Assembly: GCA_023375675.1 (NCBI GenBank) | Contig: JALQBC010000038.1 | Span: forward strand, 352,675 to 416,674 | Length of the DNA: 64,000 nucleotides | Source of the DNA: Cytospora piceicola | Taxonomy: Eukaryota; Ascomycota; Sordariomycetes; Diaporthales; Cytosporaceae | Direction of reading: 5' to 3' | In this document: piece by piece, positions 1-13,100 of the stretch | Layout of the letters: each line of letters starts with the position of its first letter | Numbering within the stretch: the first letter of the stretch is position 1 | Made by a program: the position numbers and the translations under genes | The notes under the pieces: generated by a model | Database searches by the model: none | What the model saw: only the letters and a program-made list of their open reading frames with translations | Told to the model about the DNA's origin: nothing

Positions 1-2886
1 GGATGCCTAGCGACAGCATGGTGTCCTCCTGGTTTCAGGCGTGGAAGCAGGGAAGAGATGCAGATGAAGAGGGATGCGAGCCCCATTTGGGCCCGCCCAG
101 AGACCGAGGCACCTATCTGCCCTGTAAAAATCCTTCGGGGGGAAGGTTCGTGATGGTTCCTTCCAGGGCATCCTTGAAGTGGCGCTCGGGTTCGTCTGCC
201 GTCGAGAGCGGCGAGAGCGGCTCGAGCTTGTTTGCGATGCACATGGACGCCATCATGTCGCGTGTGACCATAGAAGCCAAACAGCCTGGTCTGGTAGCGT
301 GGGCACGCAACACTTCCTTTGGATCTGGGCTGGGTAGTCACCGTATGTCGAGATGTCCTTTTTCAACGACACTGAACTTAAAGTCAGCCGGTTGACGCAA
401 TGATACACAGTAAACACAGCAAACAACAGATGCTAGGGGGTGTGGAGACTGGGCGGGGTGTGTTTATTACCGTTGTAATCTACTCCCGCATCACCCGTAG
501 TTTTGGAGACGATATCAGGTTGCCATGCTCCTTTGGTACTAAACGGTGCGTAGCGTACCCGTAGCCTTTGGAACACAATGCATGTACCCCACGCGTCATG
601 GCAACCAGATCCTTCATTTCCCCTATCAGACCCACAACTGCGCAGGTGAAGATGCAGGTGGCTAGCCACATGTGCAGCAGGCGTGCCCGTCTTGATTCCA
701 TCATAAACCACCGGATTCTCACCATGGCCTTCCTTCGCCTTTGTCGGGATTCGTCAAAGCCAAAGACGCCACTACTGTGCACAAGTGCGGACTGCACATT
801 GATGCAGGTCACGATCAATCACCAAGGATCTTGGGTGCATACTGTCTGTACATTTCTACATATCTACTGCGGTAAGCTAACTGACAGTCTCTCCGCAGAG
901 TCCAGGCCGGAGATCAGAAACAACACTGCAGCTATAATAGGAATCCATTATATCCTGACAGCGTCCAAGCACCTCTACCTCCACCCCCCGAGTCGCTGTC
1001 TCGCATGGTCCGGTGGGCATGTGAACGGCCAGATGACGCCACGGGACTATATAATATACTATCGCCAAGGTTCGCGCACCCTGATATTACATGCGGCGCC
1101 ACTCCTCGGTGCTACTCGAGTGGCGCATACAACTCTCGAACAACACAACATGAGTGCCTAGGTACCGCGCTACCTTGTACTAATCAACACCTTATCAAGC
1201 CTGGATCTCATGCAAGCTATCAGCAACTCTGATGCTTCGGAAGCCGAGCATTCGAGCACGAGGTCGAACAACATGGCAACTTCTTGCGACAACAACGCTG
1301 TCGACCATGGTAGGTCCCAGACAACATGTCCAGCCTGTGGTGTCTTCGGGACCCGGAACGAACACTATTGGCTTACGTGGCGACATTGAGGCGAGATGTG
1401 GCTTGAGCCTCAAGGCTTATTCCATATATCGACTCTGAACTGCCGGCATTATTGCTACCATTTGGGCGAAGATGGTGTGAAAGCACCCCCCCCCTGCCCT
1501 CTACTGGTATGGATCGCAAAGTAGAGAAACACCGTGGCAGTTGCAGCCGATGGCAGGTTATCTAGTCTCTTCTGACGTCTGACGGAGTCTTTTGAAATTG
1601 AAGGACAGTCCCGATTGGACGAGCCTGCTTGACAGGGTCCACATACTACCTCCTCAGCAAGACGGCTGTGACACTCGCTTGTGGGCTGGATATGAAATAT
1701 TCAGTCATGATGATGACCATGTAGGTGGGAGAAGTTGACATGCCCCTGACTATTGTGCTCTTCCAATCTGATTTTGAGACGGAACAATGCTGTGATGGCC
1801 ATGACAGATGCCAGGGCAAAACACGACAGAAGGACAATTCCCGTTTGCGGATATGTTGTAAGTCTTATCCGGGTCGTGTCGTGGATAAATCCTAATCTTG
1901 CGCAGTCATCAATTCCAGAAAGTCGATATGGCTCCAGATGGTACAGATATGACCATGGAAAGCATAATTCAGTCGGACCCCCGAGCATGCTGAGTAGGTC
2001 ACTTGCTCGCATCGTTGTTATTGCGCGTTCAGGCGCAAATCATACACAGAGGACCCCTCGGCCTGTTAGTCTCGCACACCACAGTGGGTCTAGCATCCCA
2101 TCATGCTGGAGACTCTGACTGCGATGAGTTTATGCAGAACTAGGTAGGAAGCCGGCCTAGCTTTTTGGTGGCGGCTCCTACGGCACCTCAAGGGGAAAAC
2201 AGCAGGAATTACTCTAGTCCCGGTTATGTGGGGTCACTTCTTCAGAGACATTTGGAGACCCATTCTAGAAGATGACCATATGCAATTTACATGTGGTGTT
2301 ATGGTGTTGCGAAGGATGCACGTTGAGATAGGACCGCAGCCAGCAGGCTTACAATCCCTCTCTGCCAAGGTTGTCGGATGCGATGTGGGCTCGTCAATGG
2401 TCCACCGTAACGAACTCGCAGAACTGTCTCACTACCCAATACTAAGAAGTCTCCAATAACGGGGTCTCAAAGATAGCTTGCACCAGAGGATCGGGCCGAA
2501 GGTCCCTTTGAAGATAAGACAGAGGGGATGCACACGTCCTAAGAAGACGTTGTGGGACATGACTAGGACTGTTCAGGAACAAGCACGTATGTACCGATAA
2601 ATAAGCATAAACGGGAATCATGTACCAGTACGGGCTGTACGCAGTAAATACCAACTTCATTGTCTTCTATGGATATATTAACGGATGATGTGGAACCATG
2701 CCCCGGCGCTGCAATATACATTACATCTCGTCATCCAACGACCGAATTTCTGTCATCTGACCACGTTCCGTGATGTCAAGCAAAAGGACCTCGGATCCTG
2801 ATCAGGCCTTATTGATGATGTACCCACCCGGTGGAGATTCGATACTTCTGCAGACACAAATGGTAGAAGGGTGAGGAAAGTGTGCC
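1..2886. other. Intergenic, no supportable gene
   Basis: Several open frames of 60-200 codons exist on both strands here, but none shows a recognisable domain, a splice structure that extends it, or a clear advantage over the opposite strand. The most coding-like text is on the minus strand at 113-313 (an open frame ending in a stop at 113) and at 2442-2660 (hydrophobic start). Either could be a remnant or a small lineage-specific gene. A GCCTAGGTACC half-match to the TACCTAGGTA palindrome lies at about 1156-1166. Confidence 0.5.
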
Positions 2887-3838
2887 TTAGACGGCGTTGC
2901 CGCCAGTCAGCTTGATCACCTGGCCTGTCAGATACCCCATGGTCAGCACGTCTGGATCGATAACCCCCAGGACAAGGAAGATTCACGAGGGATTGAATGA
3001 GAAAGCCAGAGGCAGGGAAAAAGTACACACCGTTGATCCACTCCCCCTCGTCACTGCAGAGCATAAACACGGCCTTGCCGATATCCGCCGGGGTGCCGAC
3101 CCTCTTGAGCGGGCACATTTCGGCGAGCCCCTTGTCGATGGTGTCCATGGGCATGCCCTTGTAGCCGCCGGGGACGTAGTGCCAGGCGTTCTCGTCAAAC
3201 ATGTCGGTCTTGACGCCGCCCGGGGCGATGGCGTTGACGGTCATGCCCTTCTCGCCGCAGTCGACGGCGAAGGCGCGCGTGAAGCCCTCGATGGCGGCCT
3301 TGGAGCCCGCGTACAGCGCGTGGTTGGGGATCCCGCCGATGCTCGCGGCGACCGACGACGTCAGCACGAGGCGGCCGCCCCGCCGGCAGTGCCTGAGGGC
3401 CTGCTGGGCCACGAAGAACTGGCCCCGGCAGTTGAGCCCGAAGACCCGGTCGAACAGCTCCGGGGTGACGTCGACCTCGGGGCACCAGACCTCCATGCCC
3501 GAGTTGGACACGACGATGTCGACGTGGCCGAAGTGCGAGAGCGCCCTCCGGAACAGCTCGCCGACCGACTCGGGGCTGCTGATGTCCGCCTGGACCGCGA
3601 CGGCCCGGGAGCCCAGCCCCGCCAGCTCCGAGACCACGTCGTCGGCCGACTTGGCCGAGCTGCCGTAGTTGACGACGACGTCGGCGCCGCGGCGGCCCAG
3701 CTCGATGGCGATGCCCCTGCCGATCCCGCGGCCTGCGCCTGTGATGAGGGCAACCTTGCCGGCGAGGGGGCGGGCTGGGTCGCGAGAGGCGGGCGGGGTC
3801 TCCGAAGAGGACGGGTTGTCGGTTGCGGCGGGAGACAT
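2887..3838 (-). CDS. SDR-family hydroxynaphthalene-reductase-like oxidoreductase
   Basis: Two exons on the minus strand, 3838-3031 and 2951-2887, with a 79-nt GT-AG intron (3030-2952), give 290 residues. The first in-frame ATG is at 3838. The protein is a classical short-chain dehydrogenase/reductase: the NADP(H)-binding TGAGRGIG lies at about residues 33-40, an NSG motif at about 112-114, and the catalytic Ser/Tyr/Lys at about 162, 176 and 180 (YAGSK). The run NAIAPGGVKTDMFDENAWHY is typical of the tetra/trihydroxynaphthalene and versicolorin reductase group, which reduces polyhydroxynaphthols in DHN-melanin or related polyketide pathways. The exact substrate is inferred. After splicing the protein ends TGQVIKLTGGNAV, as in that family. 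Codon use is very GC-rich. No polyketide synthase or other pathway gene lies nearby, so it is not in a visible cluster. A TATA-like stretch lies at 3942-3948, about 105 bp upstream. Confidence 0.9.
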
Positions 3839-6800
3839 GCTCACTGGTTTGCTGGTACGAGATGCTGTGGTAAAGACTCTTACGGACTTGGGTGGATAAA
3901 GGACCAGCACATGAATATTTCAGTCGACAAGCTGGCATGAGTATATAAAGCCCACACCGGACTTGCTCCCACACATAACCCATCCATGACATCCGAAAAC
4001 GAGCTCCGTAGTTGGGGTAAAAGCTCGGGCAGGGTATCACCGTCCTTGACTGGTACTAGGACCTCCGGACGGCGGTTCGGCGGCGTTTTGGAGCACTACG
4101 ATCCGGCTCAATCTCTTTGGACGTCCGCTCCCGCTCGGAGCCTTTGCAGCACTCACTAGAACTTTGGTCTGCAGCAGCGTATCTCATGAAGTGATTTCTG
4201 CCTCCCTCAGAGCACACTGTCTATGACCTGATACCAGCATAACCGTTTCCAATACAAATAAACTCCCAGACAGAATTTGATCTAAGCCTACAGTATCGGT
4301 CGTTGTTGGTCCCCTTGTGTTTGAGGGGTGGGGGAGGTTGGTGAATGAGAAATCGTGTATCCCCATCGGACCTCCGAGCAATACGGTACCTACTCACAAC
4401 CTCGACACCTCCCGTCAAATGACAATCTTACGTAACCTCCAGCCAGCCTCTTACAGCCAGCTCTTTTTTAAGACGGACGGAGCCCTTTTGGGCGACGTTC
4501 TCACCGTAAGACACTTCCAAGGCAGGGGTACAGAATTAAATTGATAATAAAAATAGCTCCGATGGGCAGACGGCCACCGCAAGTTCGCCTTTTTGCAAAC
4601 TTCGTATTTCCTGGGTAGTCCGTCCTTGGTCCCAAGCCATATTCCAGATACCCATCATCCCACACTGATGCTATAAGTTCGGTCTTAGGTGTAGACGCAA
4701 CCGACGCTGGTTGGTCGCCGAGAAACGTCGCGATACAGCACAGGCAGTTCCAGGTGTTTCATCGGGTACATCAGCCGATTTGCGAACCCGCAGTTTTGAG
4801 TCACATATCCATGCCCACAAACAGATATGTGCTGCAGTGGCTTAAGGGAGCTGCGTATGGTGTCCTGCAGATGTCGACGGCATCATGACTATCTTGTGTG
4901 CCGTATTGCCGCTCCCTTTCTAGACTGTCCCGATGGTCACGATGAAAGAGACATGCCGTGATCGACTGTGTTGTTACCTTTTCTCGCCTTGGTCTTTGCT
5001 TATTCCCCTCCGGAATAGAGTCTCCTGTCCATCTCATATCAACAGGGTCACCTGCTTGCATCACGCATCGAAAGCTTATCTCTCCCACCTTCGAGGCACT
5101 GCCCTTGCCAGCGTTCACTCGCCATGCAGGTACTACAGCCTAGCAGCTCATCATGAGCCCAAAAGGGGGAATCTGAGTTTGGCTTGTGAACTATTGGAAG
5201 CATTATAGGGAGCGCACCAGATGCCTGGAAGGTCCAGGGTTTAGGCCTTGTTTGGGCCTTGTTTGGACCAATAAAGGCGTCCCAGCCGCATGCGCCAACA
5301 TGCGACATTCCCATCCCCGACTCGGTCTCTTGACGAGTAGACCCATCGGTAAACCCGAGGTGCTTGACAATGATTCATCAAAAAGGAAGTGCCCGTGTCG
5401 TGAACATACTATGGTGGGTGGCTGGACTCTAGTAGGTTCACTCCACGCTGGCCTCGAGCCGCTAGGTGTAACGTCAACCTGAGACACGGTCTCCCGTTAA
5501 TATTCCACAACGGCCTTTTACTCGAACCTATACGCCCATATGTCTTTGAAATTTCATACCCAATTTCGTCTGTTCCCGACAAGAACTTCCTTGGCAGATG
5601 GCATGTACTGCGGTGTCGAAGGCGGTCAAAGGGGAGGAATACGACGTAGTTTCGCCCGTGACCTCTGTGCCCAAGGACGACAGAATAGCAGCAGTGGAAG
5701 CCTCCCTTCCCACTCTCCCTCTGCTCCGGGTAATTTCAGTAGCGCAGTGATGGGTAACGAAAAGAACTGGGGAGCTGGATCGAAGACTTGGATGGCCCCC
5801 AAGTGCAGACGACAACAACCAATATTGGAATATTGGAACGTGTCAAAGGTACGAGGTACTTAGCTTGTACCCCACTTAGACTGCAAAAGACCCCTGTTCC
5901 CTGCAGTTGCTGCATACGGAAAGTGGTGGTCTCATTGAAGGCTGATGATTGGCCGTCGTACATGAGCGGGGGTCCGGGTCAGTGGGGGTGTGTGTGTGGT
6001 GTGTGTGGTGTGTGTGGTGTGTGTGGTGTGTGTGGTGTGTGTGGTTTGGTTCAGATCACTGATCCCTGCCATCTCCGCATCCTTAATCCTCAATCCTCAA
6101 TCCTTAATTCTTAATTCAACCCCCCTCATAATGACCCCTCATAATGATTGACCCCGACTGAGATCTGGCCTGCTTGTTGTGCAGGGCAGCGACACATATC
6201 AAGCACGACGCTCTCGAGTGCCTGGTCACGGTCATATATGAAAGGTATAAGAATAAGCGAGTCCATCAGATGTGCGTAGATATGTCATGGTGCTGGGCTT
6301 CGAGGTGATCTCCAGTGTGCTGTTAACAGCATCTTACAGTACCAGTGGCATAACCATAGGCAGACCGACCACCGTTTAGTGAGTCTGGTGGCTGACCTAC
6401 ACAAGGATTGGCCGCTAAACTCAACCCCTAGCCGTCCTGATAATGGGAACGTGGGGGTTACTTATTTACAAGGGTTGATGCTCCTGTTGGCGGAATTTTC
6501 AGGCTGATGGACTTCACCAAGGTGAAGAACGGAGGCTGAAGATGGAATCAGTAATTCCCATTCTTACTAGAGTAGTCTGTGCAGATGGTATTCCTCCGGT
6601 TGGTAAAAGCTGTCCAAGGAATGAATCCAGGATCCACCTGTAAATGATATTCCCAACAGGATCAGCCCATCACGAGCTGGTTCCAACACGAACAAAAAAA
6701 CCAACAACAAATCAAGGGGGAGGAAGGCCTTTTCGGACATCACAATCTCCGGATGCCAACACCTAACCAGCTCCAGACGCCCAAGCCCACTGCCCCATCA

Positions 6801-6914
6801 GTCCATTCCGTAAAACCCATGCCTAGAAACCAAGTGAAGCCCCCCTCCCAGCCAATGCCGCAGCTAGTGGAAGTAATCGCAGAAGAACACTACACACCCC
6901 ATGCCATCCCTATA
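3839..6914. other. Intergenic, microsatellite, no supported gene
   Basis: About 3 kb between the SDR gene and the 3' end of the C2H2/Zn2Cys6 regulator, both on the minus strand. Scattered frames up to about 110 codons have no recognisable family. The segment holds a 9-bp-unit microsatellite (5988-6046) and short imperfect repeats of the type tcaatcc / cctcataatga at about 6085-6150. Confidence 0.5.
5988..6046. repeat. Microsatellite, 9-bp unit GTGTGTGGT
   Basis: Near-perfect tandem copies of a 9-bp GT-rich unit (about six), preceded by a short GT run. It is intergenic, so no protein is affected. Confidence 0.9.
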
Positions 6915-9900
6915 TCATGACCCAGGACCAATAGCGTCCGAACACCACGTAGCTGACAGCGTCACCAGCTTCCTCCGGATCCCATCTCCGATACGCGTGC
7001 TGATCCCGCCCTCGAAAGCCTTGATACCCAGGTCCAGTATGTCAGACGGGTTATCCATGCTGACAGCTGAACCGTCCGCCCTCGTAAGGATCGCAACCCC
7101 GTCGCCGCTCCACAAGTACGAAATCAGCGCCGGGTCCTCCGGGGTAACCTGGTCTATCGCCACAGCACCCCCACCAACACCACCAACACCACCACCATTA
7201 CCATTACCACCACCACCACCACCAACAACGACGTTGCCGCCACCGCCCACGGCACCGCCACGCGCAGGGCTGGACCCCCCCTTGGCAGCGACCTTGAAGC
7301 TGGGGTCCAGCCGCCCGACCGCGTCGGTCCACAGTATCAGCGTGGCCCGGTACACGGCGGCGCCCCACCACGGCGGCAGCCTGTCGGCGGGCGTGGACCG
7401 CAGCAGCCGCAGCACCTGGCCGCAGTGGAAGACGGCCTCCTCGCGCTGGTAGATGCACCGCTTGTGGCGCAGCCCCAGCTCCCAGTAGGTCGTGGGGCCC
7501 GGGCGGCCTCCCCCGCCCCCGCCCCCGACGCCGCCGCCGGACTCGAACCCCTCGCGGCGCGCGAGCCGCTCCACCTCGGGGAAGCTGGTCACGGCGTTGA
7601 GCGAGATGAGGTGGTACAGCACGATGTTGCACCGCGTCACGGCGCAGCCCGGGCTGGCCTTGTGGTGCGCCAGCGCGAGCTCGTACCACTTCTGGAGGAG
7701 CGCCTGGACCTCCTCGAGCCGCTGGAGGGTCGACGACTTGGTGACGGTGCGGGCCGTCGTGCGCCGGGCCGCGAGGATGTCCGAGAAGCACGTGAGCATC
7801 TGCCGGAGGTGGCAGAGGAGGGACTGGAGGGGGTGGAGGAGGAGCCGGAGCTGCTGCGGGGTGGGGCTCGACTGCCGGCGGGGGAGGTTGTCGTGCAGGA
7901 AGTCCTGGAAGAGGTCGAACAGGGATGGTGTGAGGGAGGGCGTGCTGAGGAGTTGCGGGTTGACGTTGTTGGTACAGCCGTATAGGGATTGGACCCCGGC
8001 GAGCCACTGCTCCGAGCTAGACGAGAGCCACAGGAGCTCTGGCCCCGGCAAGGGGCACTGGAGCTCGGAGATGGAGAGTACTGGAGCTGTGTCGTGAAAC
8101 AGGCTCAGCTCCTGGTCGACCATAACCCAGTTGTAGACAAGCCTGGTTGATAGTGTTAGTGGATCGCAGTACATGACATACTCAAAGCATGAGGGGCGTA
8201 CCTATTTTGTGCCTCACGGTGCATCCACGCCCTCCACTGGAGCTCAGCACTTGTCGAGTCGTTAAAAGTAGGTATCATAGATGGCTGTGGCTCCAACATG
8301 CCGGCGTGTTTCAACATCTGGCAGTCGTCAGTAACAAATTACTACAAACAGGAACCCGATGGGGTGACTGTACTTACAGCAAGATACATGCCCCTCTGGC
8401 CCATGGCAATATCCATATGCCACTTGTCCCCACTCCATGCACCCAACAAAGTAAACAGCAACGCACAGCGCAGGGCGACCGGGTCGGCCGACAGCTCCAC
8501 ATCCTTCTCAATGATATCGAACAGTGAGATCCGGCAAGTCTCGGTCAGGCCGGCTGACAAATATCTCGCCTCGGCCATGGGCACAGCAGCAGCCCCCCGG
8601 GCGATCATGAGGAGGACGAGCAGCGTCGAGGCCTGGTTCCCCTGGAGCATCTCGTTCGGGTCGAGGCTCATCGCGGACACTATCGGGTAGTAGCCGAGCA
8701 GGCTGCGCACGTAGCTCTTCAGGAAGTACTCGAGGACGTTTGACGGCGGGAGCATGATGAAGTTGCACATGCCCCCGGGGCTGGCGTAGCCGGACTTGGA
8801 GTACGAGTTGACGCCCCCGCGGTGGACGCCGAGCGCCTTGTGCACAAAGGACTGGGTGATTGCCGTCATCTTGTCACGTGTCCGCGAGTTGATCGGCACG
8901 ACCGACGGCATGTGAGGCGTGTCGTTGCTGTGGTGGCAAAGGTACTTCTCCAGCGAGTCCCAGGTTCCGTCTTGCTTGCAATTCTGCTCGAGGGCCTCCA
9001 GGTGGACGATCGCCGTCCGCGGGCAGCTGCCGGAGAACGTGGGCGGGTTGCACCTCGCGAGGGGCCACGAGTTCTCCGCGGCGATGACCACTTCGAATTC
9101 CGCGACGTTTGTGTCGTTCGGGGCGCACATTGTCATATCCACGGGCTTCAGAGGCTCAAAGTCGACACTCGACATGATGCTGGTTGTTCTCGTATGAATC
9201 GATCCGCGGCATGACGAGGCTGTTGTCATGGGCTCGGAGTTGGAAGAAACATCGCTGAGGTCCGCGAACGACTGCAACCCGTGGCCGAGATCTGGTCGCA
9301 TGGCCATGGCACTTGAGTACATGTCCAGCTCGATCGGGTACTCGGGCCAGACGAGCAAGTCCGAGTAGTTTGAGTCAGGGGAGACAAACTCATTTCCGAG
9401 TTGCATGAAGTCATTCATGACATCGATCTTGTTGTGAGGGGATGAGAAACCGCTGGGACTAAAATGGTTGTGTTCCGAGGTCGACTTGTGTTGTGCATTC
9501 AGCTGCAGTTTCGGGTCGATGGCCGCGGCCATGTCTCCTGGTGGAGAACCTTTCGCGGGTGAACCTGAACCTGAGCCCGTAAGAGACGGATCTATATCCA
9601 TCATGGTCGGTGAGATTGCCGTAATCTGAGGCCTCTGAGCCCCGGGAATCATCTGGTTGCTGAGCGCGGCACTGGCTTGGGCTGCCCTCACAGCAGCTTT
9701 GGATGATCGACGAGCAAACCGGGCGGCGCATGGCAGGTTCTTCTCGGCACACCGACTGCAAGGTACTCTCTTGTCACAACCCGTCTTTGCGTTTGCGCAG
9801 TTCTGGCACGCTATAGGCGTCCTGCCAGCAACTGTTGGGACTCCGCCAGGTAGGGGCTCCATTGGGTCTCTTGCCTCATGATACGTCGAGTGGTGTCTTT

Positions 9901-10154
9901 GGAGAAGGTCCCTGTGATGCATGTATCAGTCTGTATGTCCACCAAATCATCCACTCTGGTATATCTCACCTTCGTGCGAAGGATAACTGACAAGCACTGC
10001 AGCGGTGAGGCTTCACGTTTGTATCTATATTGGCGTTAGCAGATGATGGCACCACTGTATCGTCATGAGGATGAAGAAGCTTACGACTGGGGATATGCCT
10101 TTCGAGATGCTCTTTTCGAGTGAAACTCTTGCCGCAGTACGCGCAGAAAACCAT
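6915..10154 (-). CDS. Transcription factor with two C2H2 fingers and a Zn2Cys6 cluster
   Basis: Five exons on the minus strand: 10154-10085, 10024-9970, 9911-8378, 8317-8202 and 8142-6915. All introns are GT-AG and 58-60 nt long, and the phases agree. The product is 1000 residues. Finger 1 is C4, C7, H20, H24; the 60-nt intron 1 falls exactly inside its last His codon. Finger 2 is C32, C35, H48, H53. It is followed by a zinc cluster at C77, C80, C87, C93, C96, C103 (C-x2-C-x6-C-x5-C-x2-C-x6-C). The middle and C-terminal parts resemble the fungal-specific regulatory domain of these combined C2H2/C6 regulators. A Gly-rich tract at genome 7170-7260 (GGGGGGNGNGGG) interrupts the C-terminal part and is probably an expanded simple repeat. 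The protein is expected to be nuclear and DNA-binding; target genes are unknown. Neighbouring genes give no hint. Confidence 0.88.
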
Positions 10155-13100
10155 GGTGTCACGACTTCAGCAACCAGTGAGACAGTGACGACCAAGGGTA
10201 GGATACCGCGTAATGGTCGAGAACGAGGAGGAAACAGAGACCGTCGCGGCTCAAGACAGTGGTGGATGTTGTGATCGGCGTGGTGTAAGTGAGGGTGAAG
10301 CTTGTGACCGGACTCAGGCGCGCGGGGTGAGAACAGGCCGGTGAACAGGTTTGGAAGTTCGGTTCGGGGAGGGTATCATGCCAGAACGAAGGGAAAAGGA
10401 AAAAAGCTCGATTTGAAGTGCCGCGACCAGGTTGGGATGCGGGGGATAATACTTTATCGATCGCAAGAAAGCACAATCATTCTCATCCCGGGATGGAAAT
10501 GTGACTGTCCATGTCATATCGGGAAAAATCTGGGAGATACGCACACAAGCCCTACCGTCCCCGGCGGGCGCCTTTGGGTCGAACCGGCGACAAGTTACGA
10601 GGACATATCCTTGTTCTCCTTGATGAGATGAGCATGTCTAGGGCCTACGGAAGGTAGTCTGACTTTCCAAGGGGTCATATTCTCAGCCGCGAGACAGAGC
10701 ATGGTTCAGGGGTTTGGAGATGGCGGCGAGTCGCTGGACTGCCACAGAGACATAAGATACGAAATTAGACGTACCCTACCAAGATACCGGAACAGCCCAA
10801 CGCGAGGAAAGACTAGAAAACTCCATCGTTTCGAATGCAGTCCAACGATAACAAAGATAACCCTCGGGTCTGGACCAGACAATGAACTGAAGACCGGAAG
10901 ATGGCAGGCGCACGAGGGTCTGGTACATAGGACACAGCATGTACGATGCTAGGAAGCAATGAGTACGAGAGTGCGAACACGAGTCGAAGGCTGAAAGGTG
11001 AGTATTAGGTCGAGAGTTGACTGTACTGTACAGACACCCACAATGACGGTGACGATTCCATGGACACACGGGACAACCGGGAGGGCTGGGTCCCGTCCAT
11101 GGCTGGTCCCTATGCAGCCTAGAGAGGAATAGATACCTCATGACTTTCCCAGAGTGTGAAGGCTAATGGGCACGAGTTTCAGGGAAGATAAATTCCGAGC
11201 ACGAGATGGCGTATCCGGTCTACCTGCCAGACTGCTAGTTAGCAAGGATGACGACGAATAGCATGTCTGCCCAGGATCAGGGGACTTGAGGAAACACCCG
11301 TAGGTGCTTCGCAGCACACAGTTTTGACTGTGCATTATGTAGAGAAGATGGACAGGCTTGCGTCGAATATTCAAGCAGGGGTCGACCTGAACTTGTCATG
11401 ATGATTGTTGTTGCTCAACATGAGGGGGAGGGCGGGTAGGATTCCGCTTCCTGGGTCAGTATGCTATTTTCCCGGGAGAGCAATGTGTAGGGGCGCCCGC
11501 CACCTTCCATGCTGTGCTTTCGAAGGAAGGGAGATGAAAAAGAACGGTCTGTTTGAAGAAAGAAGAAGAAACTACGGGTTTCTCGGTAGGCACACAGCAT
11601 GTTTCATGCGGGCGTTCGACTGGAGAGGCCGGCCTTCACTGGATGCCATTGGGCCATGTGTGAGTGTCGTGATTTCTCGGTCAGTTGTGGAAATCTAGGT
11701 AAGGTCGATAGGGCCTAGTTTTCTGCAGAGCTCGGCGGTCATGCAACCAAATCGACAATGATCTTCGACATGGGGGCACGCTTGACCAGGTACCAGGCCG
11801 CCCGTAGCCGACTGGTATCGACACGCCCCCTCCCTCGGCGGCTACGGCTCAGAGATCTTACTCGTTCAGGCATAGCCGTTGAGTACTCGGCGGCGCCCAC
11901 TTATACCTCTGCCCGTCGACGTGTCATTGGGCTGTACGCCATTCCAGTTACCTGTGTACTCGTGCCCGCGTTGTATCTCGTTTAGCGAATTCTCAATTTC
12001 GAATCAATAAATCTGCTGTCTCTGGCCACCTCTGTGGGGTCCTGCCATATGGTTCTTGGGACATCGCGAACCCATTCCAGATGGTCAAACAAGAGGCTGG
12101 GGAGAGTCGCCGAGCTCGGACTTGGCTCGATCAACATTAGAGCTGCAGAAGCAACACATGTGGCACAGTGGCCTGCGACCCAGTTTGAGCATTGCCCGCC
12201 AACCCCAGCTTTCTCGGCCGCGTGAAGAGCCAAGGTTGTTAAATGATGACTGCAGGTAAAAAGCGTGGAAGTCGGCCGTGATGTTGGTGCCAGGGAGGCG
12301 ACAAGCTTGATCAGGAGAGGGCAAAATGGCATCAAGGATGCTGCTGGAGCAGATAAGCTCGGCAGGAATTCTCCGGACCCAGGTTGTCGGAGCCGTGTGT
12401 CTGTCGTGATCTGCCCATGGGGCACTCTCACTGTTTCGCCGGGTTGTCCCTGGTAAGTCGGTTGGCATATGTGGCTCATGTATTGCCTCAGAATCACACT
12501 TTCGGAATTAGTCTTGCTCACTTCTTGCTCGTGGGCGAATGGCTGTTTGTTGCTACCATCTTGTCTGAAGACGATTCGCCATCTGTGCCGTTCGCCAAGT
12601 CCTCCTTCGATGCCAGCCGCAGGAGGCCCTAATTGTGGCAGCTGAGAGCGTGAGTGTATATCGGGCTATATGGAGGGGAGGTTTCGAGGTTCGTCTTTAT
12701 GTACGGGGCGCAAGATGAAGCCCGCCCTAACAAAGCTGTCAGACAGCGTTGTCTCCCCATCGTTCTGCAAGTCATCTAGCCAATGCGATAGATGATTGAC
12801 AAGCTGCCGACTAGGTGTAGCACAAAGGAGGATTCAAGGTGCTTCTACAAGGCTGGTCTCGGCATTTGAGCCAAGAGATCGTGGGGAACACTACGCTACA
12901 TCCTACTGTACCAGCTACATCTAATTTGCCCGTATGGAGAGGACGAGCCAAAAGCCGAGACTCTCTGCGGTGAGTGGTGTCTTGTGAGTGGCTGTGGCAG
13001 ACCCTTTGAAGTCGAGCACTTGCGCGACCATCATCAGCCGCAGAGAACACCAAAACCCCAAGTCAAAATTGAGATACCAGCTCGAAATACCCTTATTTCC

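Noticed and set aside
113..313. Minus-strand frame near the window edge that reads somewhat like protein
   Set aside because: Only 66 codons, with no recognisable domain and no convincing splice partner before the window edge.
568..1161. 197-codon + strand frame
   Set aside because: Composition is rich in His, Arg, Cys and Ser as in random frames; overlapping frames exist on the other strand and there is no known domain.
1701..2012. Minus-strand frame with a hydrophobic stretch, possible membrane protein
   Set aside because: Short, no family recognised, and no convincing exon to join; the hydrophobic run alone is not evidence of a gene.
2897..3940. 347-codon + strand frame
   Set aside because: It is the antisense shadow of the GC-rich SDR gene; the minus strand has the real domain and splice sites.
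2887..10154. Secondary-metabolite or melanin gene cluster around the SDR and the dual-finger regulator
   Set aside because: No polyketide synthase, other tailoring enzyme or transporter lies nearby; 3 kb of empty DNA separates the two genes.
11982..12521. 179-codon minus-strand frame
   Set aside because: Ser/Pro/Thr-rich text without a known domain, and the overlapping minus-strand frame at 12085-12468 is equally plausible or implausible.
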